Source: Actinoplanes missouriensis 431 (GTDB taxonomy: Bacteria; Actinomycetota; Actinomycetes; Mycobacteriales; Micromonosporaceae). Taken from it: 64,000 nucleotides of DNA. Below are positions 59,206 through 64,000 of this stretch, piece after piece. A program made the position numbers and the translations under genes. Location: contig NC_017093.1 of NCBI RefSeq assembly GCF_000284295.1, positions 4,650,001 through 4,714,000 of the forward strand, in the 5' to 3' direction. The notes under the pieces are model-generated. The model did not search any database and had not been told where the DNA came from. It saw nothing but the letters and a program-made list of their open reading frames with translations. How positions within the stretch are numbered: the stretch's first letter is position 1; each line of letters starts with the position of its first letter.

Positions 59206-61509
59206 ATGAGTCCACACGAGGTTTTGCCGTTTCCGCCCACGCCGTCGGCGAGCATCGCCGGCCGCACGGTGCAGGAGTCCACCTACGAGCGGCGGGTCGA
59301 GCCGCGCCGGCTGCCCGAGGACGCGCCCAACATCGTCATCATCCTGATCGACGACGCCGGCCCGGCGCTGCCGGACACCTACGGCGGCGAGGTGCGCACC
59401 GACACGCTGACCCGCGTCCACAACGGCGGCATCGGCTACAACCGGTTCCACACCACGGCGATGTGCTCGCCGACGCGGGCGTCGCTGCTGACCGGCCGCA
59501 ACCACCACCGGATCGGCAACGGCCAGATCGCCGAGCTTGCCAACGACTGGGACGGTTACGCCGGCGAGATCCCGAAGAGCAGCGCGCTCGGCGCCGAGGT
59601 GCTGCGCCAGTACGGGTACTCCACAGCCGCGTTCGGCAAATGGCACAACACGCCGGCCGTCGAGACCACCCCGGCCGGGCCGTTCCACAACTGGCCGTCC
59701 AACATCGGCTTCGAGTACTTCTACGGCTTCCTCGCCGGCGAGGCCTCGCAGTACGAACCGAACCTGGTCCGCAACACCGACACCGTGCTGCCGCCGAAAA
59801 CCCCGGAACAGGGTTACCACCTCAGCGAGGACCTCGCCGACGACGCGATCGGCTGGCTGCGCAAGCACCAGGCGTTCCAGCCGGACAAACCGTTCTTCAT
59901 GTACTGGGCCACCGGCTGCCTGCACGGCCCGCACCACATCATGAAGGAATGGGCCGACAAGTACGCCGGGAAGTTCGACGACGGCTGGGACGCCTACCGC
60001 GAGCGGGTGCACGCCCGCGCGATCGAACGCGGCTGGATCCCGGCGGACGCGCAACTGACCCCGCGCGATGCGAGCATGCCGGCCTGGGACGACATCCCGG
60101 AAGCCGAACGCCCCTTCCAGCGTCGCCTGATGGAGGTGGCGGCCGGCTTCGCTGAGCACGCCGACGTCCAGGCCGGGCGGCTCATCGACGAACTGGAACG
60201 TCTCGGGTACGGGGACAACACGCTCGTCTTCTACATCTGGGGCGACAACGGGTCCTCCGGTGAGGGGCAGAACGGCACGATCAGCGAACTGCTCGCCCAG
60301 AACGGCATCCCCACCACCATCGACATGCACATCCGGGCCCTCGACGAACTGGGTGGCCTCGACGTCCTCGGCTCACCGAAGGTCGACAACCAGTATCACG
60401 CCGGGTGGGCGTGGGCGGGCAGCACCCCGTACAAGGGAATGAAGCTCCTCGCCTCCCACCTGGGTGGCACCCGGAACCCGATGGCGATCCGCTGGCCCGC
60501 GCGGATCGCGCCCGATCCGGCGCCGCGCACGCAGTTCCACCACTGCAACGACATCGTGCCCACGATCTACGAGCTCGTGGGGATCACGCCGCCGCGCACC
60601 GTCAACGGCGTCCCCCAGGACCCGATCGACGGCGTCAGCTTCGCCTACACCTTCGACCAGCCGGCCGCGCCCGGACGGCTGCGCACCCAGTACTTCGAGA
60701 TCATGGGCAGCCGGGCGATCTACCACGAAGGCTGGATGGCGTCGGCGTTCGGGCCGCGCACCCCGTGGATCCCCGGCCTGCCCGAAGGCATCACCGACTG
60801 GACGCCCGACCACGACCGGTGGGAGCTCTACCACCTCGACGAGGACTGGACCCAGGCGAACGACCTCGCCGCCGAGATGCCGGAGAAACTCGCGCAACTC
60901 AAGGAGATCTTCTCCATCGAGGCGGCCCGCAACAGCGTCTACCCGGTCGGCGGTGGGCTCTGGGTGCCGGTCTTCCATCCCGAGCTGCGGATCTCCACCC
61001 CGTACCGGGAATGGAATTTCACCGGGAACATCACCCGGATGCCGGAGTTCTGCGCGCCGGCCCTCGGCAACCGCTCCAACGTCGTCACCATCGAGGCGGA
61101 GATCCCGTCGCGGCCCAGCGGTGTCCTGTACGCCCTCGGCGGCGCCGGCGGCGGCCTGACCTGCTACATCGACGACGGCTACCTCTGCTACGAGTACAAC
61201 CTGTTCATCCTGATGCGCACCAGGATCCGGTCCAGCCGCCGACTCGACCCGGGCCCGGCCACCATCGAGATCGAGACCAGCGTGCTGGAACCACGGCCGG
61301 CCGGCCCGCTCGGCATCTCACTGACCGTCAACGGCGAGAAGTTCGGTACGGGGCAGGTCCCGACCAGCGCCCCGCTGCTGTTCACCGCCAATGATTGCCT
61401 GGACATTGGACAGTGCCTGGGCGGCCCGGTCTCGCTGGACTATTACGACCGGGCGCCGTTCCCCTTCACCGGCCACATCAGCAACGTCAACGTCCGCTAC
61501 ACCACCTGA
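59206..61509 (+). CDS. Type I sulfatase with C-terminal jelly-roll domain
   Basis: 767 residues, no signal peptide, so cytoplasmic. The formylglycine motif CSPTR is at C87-R91 (in TAMCSPTRASLLTGRN), metal ligands include IDD (D49/D50) and the later WGDNGSSGEG; AAFGKWHNTP supplies the Lys/His pair. The catalytic domain extends to about 600; the last ~150 residues (VVTIEAEIPSRPSGVLYALGGAGGGLTCYIDDGYLCYEYN... GHISNVNVRYTT) form a beta-sandwich similar to laminin-G/concanavalin lectins. It hydrolyses sulfate esters to supply sulfate. ATG 59206 has GAGG upstream. A formylglycine-generating enzyme must act in trans; none is in the window. Confidence 0.93.
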   Translation: MSPHEVLPFPPTPSASIAGRTVQESTYERRVEPRRLPEDAPNIVIILIDDAGPALPDTYGGEVRTDTLTRVHNGGIGYNRFHTTAMCSPTRASLLTGRNHHRIGNGQIAELANDWDGYAGEIPKSSALGAEVLRQYGYSTAAFGKWHNTPAVETTPAGPFHNWPSNIGFEYFYGFLAGEASQYEPNLVRNTDTVLPPKTPEQGYHLSEDLADDAIGWLRKHQAFQPDKPFFMYWATGCLHGPHHIMKEWADKYAGKFDDGWDAYRERVHARAIERGWIPADAQLTPRDASMPAWDDIPEAERPFQRRLMEVAAGFAEHADVQAGRLIDELERLGYGDNTLVFYIWGDNGSSGEGQNGTISELLAQNGIPTTIDMHIRALDELGGLDVLGSPKVDNQYHAGWAWAGSTPYKGMKLLASHLGGTRNPMAIRWPARIAPDPAPRTQFHHCNDIVPTIYELVGITPPRTVNGVPQDPIDGVSFAYTFDQPAAPGRLRTQYFEIMGSRAIYHEGWMASAFGPRTPWIPGLPEGITDWTPDHDRWELYHLDEDWTQANDLAAEMPEKLAQLKEIFSIEAARNSVYPVGGGLWVPVFHPELRISTPYREWNFTGNITRMPEFCAPALGNRSNVVTIEAEIPSRPSGVLYALGGAGGGLTCYIDDGYLCYEYNLFILMRTRIRSSRRLDPGPATIEIETSVLEPRPAGPLGISLTVNGEKFGTGQVPTSAPLLFTANDCLDIGQCLGGPVSLDYYDRAPFPFTGHISNVNVRYTT

Positions 61510-61513
61510 CGCG

Positions 61514-62182
61514 TCAGCGCGTCTCCCAGACCGGCCGGTCCGGCTCGTCGTTGTGCACGACGATGTCGGCGTGATCGGCCGGCCGGTCCCTGGCGATGTA
61601 GAGCTGCTGCGCGGGCAGGTAACGCTCACGCCAGCGCCGCTCGACGTCACCCGGCGAGGACACCCGGCGTTCCCTGACCACGGCACGCTCCACGAGCTTC
61701 TCCGGTGAAGCCGACACGAGAAGGCGCAGCTCCCACCGGTCGATCAGCTCCGGGCGCAGCAGGAACACCCCGTCGAAGAGCAGCACGGCGCGGGCCGGGG
61801 CGGTTCGCACGGGCGGGGACGACACGGTGTCGGCGGTGTGGTCGTAGACCGCATGCCGGAAGCGGCGATCCCCGCCCGGGCCGAGCGGATCGAGCAGCAC
61901 ACGGCTGAGCGCGTCATAGTCGTGGGCGTCGAAGTAACAACCCTCCGCCGAATACTCGCCACGCGGATAGCGCCGCGCCCGCGGGACGAGGAAATCGTCG
62001 ATCGTCGCGCGGATGACGTCGCGGCCCTGGACGCGCAGGACGACGGCCAGCTCGTCGGCGAGCGTGGTCTTACCCGAGGCGGGCGGCCCGTCGACGGCAA
62101 CACGCGCCGGGTGGGCAGCGGTGACGGCCCCGACCGCTTCGGCCAGGTGCGCCAGCAACTCGGCGCGCGTCCCTCGGACCAC
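61514..62182 (-). CDS. Uridine-kinase-like P-loop kinase
   Basis: 222 residues: P-loop VAVDGPPASGKTTLADELA, acid/base region VIRATIDDFLVPRARRYPRGEYSAEGCYFDAHDYDALSRVLLDPLGPGG, VLLFDGVFLLRPELIDRWELRLLVSASPEKLVERAVVRERR, ending with RDRPADHADIVVHND. This is the uridine kinase / phosphoribulokinase-like fold commonly found as an orphan in actinobacteria; the substrate (nucleoside or sugar) is unknown. GTG 62182 is chosen since GCGAGG precedes it and the motif VAVVRGTRAELL follows; the frame extends upstream to 62251. Confidence 0.85.
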   Translation of the reverse strand: MVRGTRAELLAHLAEAVGAVTAAHPARVAVDGPPASGKTTLADELAVVLRVQGRDVIRATIDDFLVPRARRYPRGEYSAEGCYFDAHDYDALSRVLLDPLGPGGDRRFRHAVYDHTADTVSSPPVRTAPARAVLLFDGVFLLRPELIDRWELRLLVSASPEKLVERAVVRERRVSSPGDVERRWRERYLPAQQLYIARDRPADHADIVVHNDEPDRPVWETR

Positions 62183-62356
62183 GGCGACCTCGCTTCGCTG
62201 CTCAGGTGACGCTGTGCGCAGGGCCCACCTGGCGACGCCTGCAGTAAGCACACGACGCCCTGCCGATGTTGCGATATCGACCCCGGTCGAGAGGGCGGCG
62301 AGGGCCCGCTCCTGTCAGCCCCAGCGCTAGCGTCGTTCACCCGGTGACGTCGGCCG

Positions 62357-62770
62357 TCAGCCGGCGTACCTGTTCACCACTTCGGGGTGGATCACGATCC
62401 GGACCAGGCTGAACCCACTCCACTCGGCGACCAGCTTCTGTTTGGCCGGGTCGCTCATGTCGTAGTAGCGGTCGGCCAGCCGGGCAGCGAGCTCGGAGGC
62501 GCCGTCCTCGTGGATCGTGACATGCCCCTCGGTGGACACCCAGTGCTCCGGTTCACCGGTGGGCGCCGCCACCACGAGCGAGGCGCGCGGCTCCTCACGC
62601 AGACGCTGCACCTTGGGCGCCTCCGCGAACGAGAAGAGTTGCAGGGTGCCGTCGCCGGCGAGCTCGTACCAGACCGGACGCGGCGCGGGCCAGCGGCCGG
62701 GCTTCGGAGCGACGGTGAGGAAGGCGTGCAGCGGACGGGCAAGCAGTGCGAGATCCTTGTCGCGATACAT
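62357..62770 (-). CDS. PPOX-class split-barrel (F420/FMN-dependent) protein
   Basis: 137 residues: DLALLARPLHAFLTVAPKPGRWPAPRPVWYELAGDGTLQLFSFAEAPKVQRLREEPRASLVVAAPTGEPEHWVSTEGHVTIHEDG..., a typical pyridoxamine-phosphate-oxidase-like split barrel of the actinobacterial F420 family. ATG 62770 is fixed by a leaderless -10 seven bases upstream. It may reduce or oxidise small organics with F420 or FMN; cofactor not decidable by eye. Confidence 0.87.
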   Translation of the reverse strand: MYRDKDLALLARPLHAFLTVAPKPGRWPAPRPVWYELAGDGTLQLFSFAEAPKVQRLREEPRASLVVAAPTGEPEHWVSTEGHVTIHEDGASELAARLADRYYDMSDPAKQKLVAEWSGFSLVRIVIHPEVVNRYAG

Positions 62771-62777
62771 GCGATCC

Positions 62778-62783
62778 ACCCTA
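62778..62783 (-). promoter_or_regulatory. -10 element TAGGGT for leaderless gene at 62770
   Basis: Minus-strand TAGGGT, 7 bases, then ATG 62770. Confidence 0.6.
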
Positions 62784-63011
62784 TGCCGGGCAGCAGATCG
62801 ACCGGGGTCCCACGTTCTTGCCGGGAAGGATGTCGACATCGGCACGGCCGCTCCGACGTACCGCACCGGATGGCAGCCCGCCTGACGGCCAGTGGGCCGT
62901 AACAGCGCTACCTGAACGACAAGCGCAGTCCCTGACACCGAACCGGCCGGGGTGGACGGCGCCATCGGATTCAGTCTCCGATCCCGGCGCGGCCGGTGCG
63001 GCGCTGATTCG

Positions 63012-63017
63012 TACGAT
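63012..63017 (+). promoter_or_regulatory. -10 element TACGAT for leaderless gene at 63025
   Basis: TACGAT, 7 bases, then ATG 63025, without Shine-Dalgarno. The 62771-63011 stretch before it shows no gene. Confidence 0.6.
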
Positions 63018-63024
63018 CGCCGGC

Positions 63025-63762
63025 ATGGCACTTCGCCCTGTTCAGGTGAACATCAAGGCACGGGACAGCTCGGCGGCCGGCCGGTTCTGGGCACAGGCCC
63101 TCGGCTGGCACCTCTTCGAACCTGGCGTGACCACCTACGTCGGACCCACGAGCAAGTTCGTCTGGCCGGATCCGACAACACTCGGCATCAACGTCGTCCC
63201 CGTCCCGGACGCCAAGACGGCGGCGAAGAACAGCGCGCACCTCGATCTCGCCACCACCTCAGCGGCCCACCAGGCCGGGCTCGTCGCGCGCCTGCGGGCC
63301 CTCGGCGCGACGCCGGTCGACATCGGTCAAGGTGACGTGCCGTGGACCGTCCTCGCCGACCCGGAAGGCAACGAGTTCTGCGTGCTGGAACCCCGGGAGA
63401 CCTACCGGGACGTCGGTCCGATCGCCCGGATCGTGGTCGACTGCGCGGATCCGCAGGCCATGGCCGGCTTCTGGGATGAGGCGACGGACTGGACACTGCG
63501 CGAGGTGACCGGCGACCGCGCCGTGCTGCGCTCCCCCCGGGACCTCGGCCCGTACCTCGAGTTCGTCCGCACGTCCGAGGCGACACCGCCATCGGGCCGG
63601 GTTCATCTCGACCTGCGGCCGTACCCCGGTGACGACAAGGCGGCGGACGTGGCGACATTGCGGGCCCTCGGCGCCACCGACCTGGATCTCGGTCAGGGCG
63701 ACGTCTCGTGGACGTGCCTGAGCGACCCCGAGGGCCACCCGTTCTGCGTCCTCGCCGCCTGA
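63025..63762 (+). CDS. VOC-family protein with two glyoxalase-like domains
   Basis: 245 residues made of two similar halves: VQVNIKARDSSAAGRFWAQALGWHLFE... and ARIVVDCADPQAMAGFWDEATDWTLRE, each ending with LGATPVDIGQGDVPWTVLADPEGNEFCVLEP / LGATDLDLGQGDVSWTCLSDPEGHPFCVL. This is a classic actinobacterial glyoxalase-like domain pair. Metal-binding His/Glu positions are partly absent, so it may be a binding or resistance protein. The halves are clearly an internal duplication. Confidence 0.88.
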   Translation: MALRPVQVNIKARDSSAAGRFWAQALGWHLFEPGVTTYVGPTSKFVWPDPTTLGINVVPVPDAKTAAKNSAHLDLATTSAAHQAGLVARLRALGATPVDIGQGDVPWTVLADPEGNEFCVLEPRETYRDVGPIARIVVDCADPQAMAGFWDEATDWTLREVTGDRAVLRSPRDLGPYLEFVRTSEATPPSGRVHLDLRPYPGDDKAADVATLRALGATDLDLGQGDVSWTCLSDPEGHPFCVLAA

Positions 63763-63789
63763 ATCAGCCTCGTGCCACTCAGTTGAAGT

Positions 63790-64000
63790 GTGATCCCTGA
63801 ACCCGCACGCGCTGAGGTCCGCCGGCTCGCGGCCCTGGTCGAGGATGGTCAACATCTGTCCTTGTGGTTCTGCGGCGACTGCTCGGATGAACTCTCACTC
63901 GGCGCCGGTCACCTGCCGTACCGAGAGTGGGCGGGCCAGGTAGGGCTTGAACGGATCGACCAGGCCCGTTCCGGGTTTCTGCCCGACCACCGGATCCTGC
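63790..64000 (+). CDS. Hypothetical protein, 3' end beyond window
   Basis: From GTG 63790 the frame stays open to the end of the window and reads VIPEPARAEVRRLAALVEDG, then LSLWFCGDCSDELSLGAGHLPYREWAG. Two Cys spaced by two residues (CGDC) may bind metal or form a disulfide. The codon bias is normal for a real gene. The start is uncertain. No family can be named from 70 residues. Confidence 0.55.
   Translation, partial: MIPEPARAEVRRLAALVEDGQHLSLWFCGDCSDELSLGAGHLPYREWAGQVGLERIDQARSGFLPDHRIL

Overview
The window is about 72% G+C, uses GTG and TTG starts freely, has many 1-14 base stop/start overlaps and carries typical actinobacterial families: EfeUOB, IdeR-type iron boxes, an MmpS-like protein, an F420/FMN split-barrel protein, a CU044_5270 protein with an ECF sigma factor, and RHS/Hint polymorphic toxins. 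I infer a soil actinomycete, most likely of the Micromonosporaceae (Actinoplanes-like). This rests on protein style and composition, not on a database search. No rRNA, tRNA, CRISPR array, transposase or phage gene was found.

Layout. (1) 1-5.4 kb: the 3' part of a giant RHS/YD-repeat toxin with an Ala/Lys linker, a Hint autoprocessing domain and a GIY-YIG nuclease tail, followed by a DUF4240 immunity gene. (2) 5.4-13.9 kb: housekeeping and accessory genes: a monocarboxylate-type Na+/solute symporter with its DUF3311 partner, TetR, a sugar O-acetyltransferase, an operon of PadR, a 707-residue membrane protein and FabF, and an M56 metallopeptidase. (3) 13.9-16.3 kb: a decayed array of orphan toxin cassettes of lower G+C, with a Hint domain split into two pieces at the same internal position. 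(4) 16.3-20.3 kb: the iron-regulated EfeUOB ferrous uptake operon plus a BlaI-type repressor. (5) 20.3-23.9 kb: a TIR-NB-ARC-TPR protein overlapping a small membrane protein gene, a likely defence pair. (6) 24-28.2 kb: scattered metabolism and efflux genes. (7) 28.2-31.2 kb: an island of small immunity-like or unknown proteins, some broken. (8) 31.2-35.7 kb: membrane proteins, a secreted ricin/beta-helix protein and an AraC regulator. (9) 35.7-39.8 kb: an IdeR-boxed siderophore ABC transporter with a double-length permease. (10) 39.8-46.6 kb: regulators, an ECF sigma factor operon and a second immunity-like island with gene fragments. (11) 46.6-54.4 kb: NmrA, hydrolase, an ABC exporter coupled to a two-component system, and RraA. 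(12) 54.4-61.5 kb: a sulfur-scavenging locus (tauCABD-type operon divergent from a type I sulfatase). (13) 61.5-64 kb: kinase, PPOX, VOC and a gene running off the window.

Two themes recur. Iron: two separate uptake systems are each preceded by an IdeR/DmdR-like box. Leaderless expression: at 14 genes a TANNNT hexamer ends exactly 6 or 7 bases before the start codon with no Shine-Dalgarno. This pattern fixed many starts here and is especially common among the small accessory genes.

Limits: family names come from motif recognition by eye. Membrane-segment counts are estimates. Starts marked as uncertain need transcript or comparative data.
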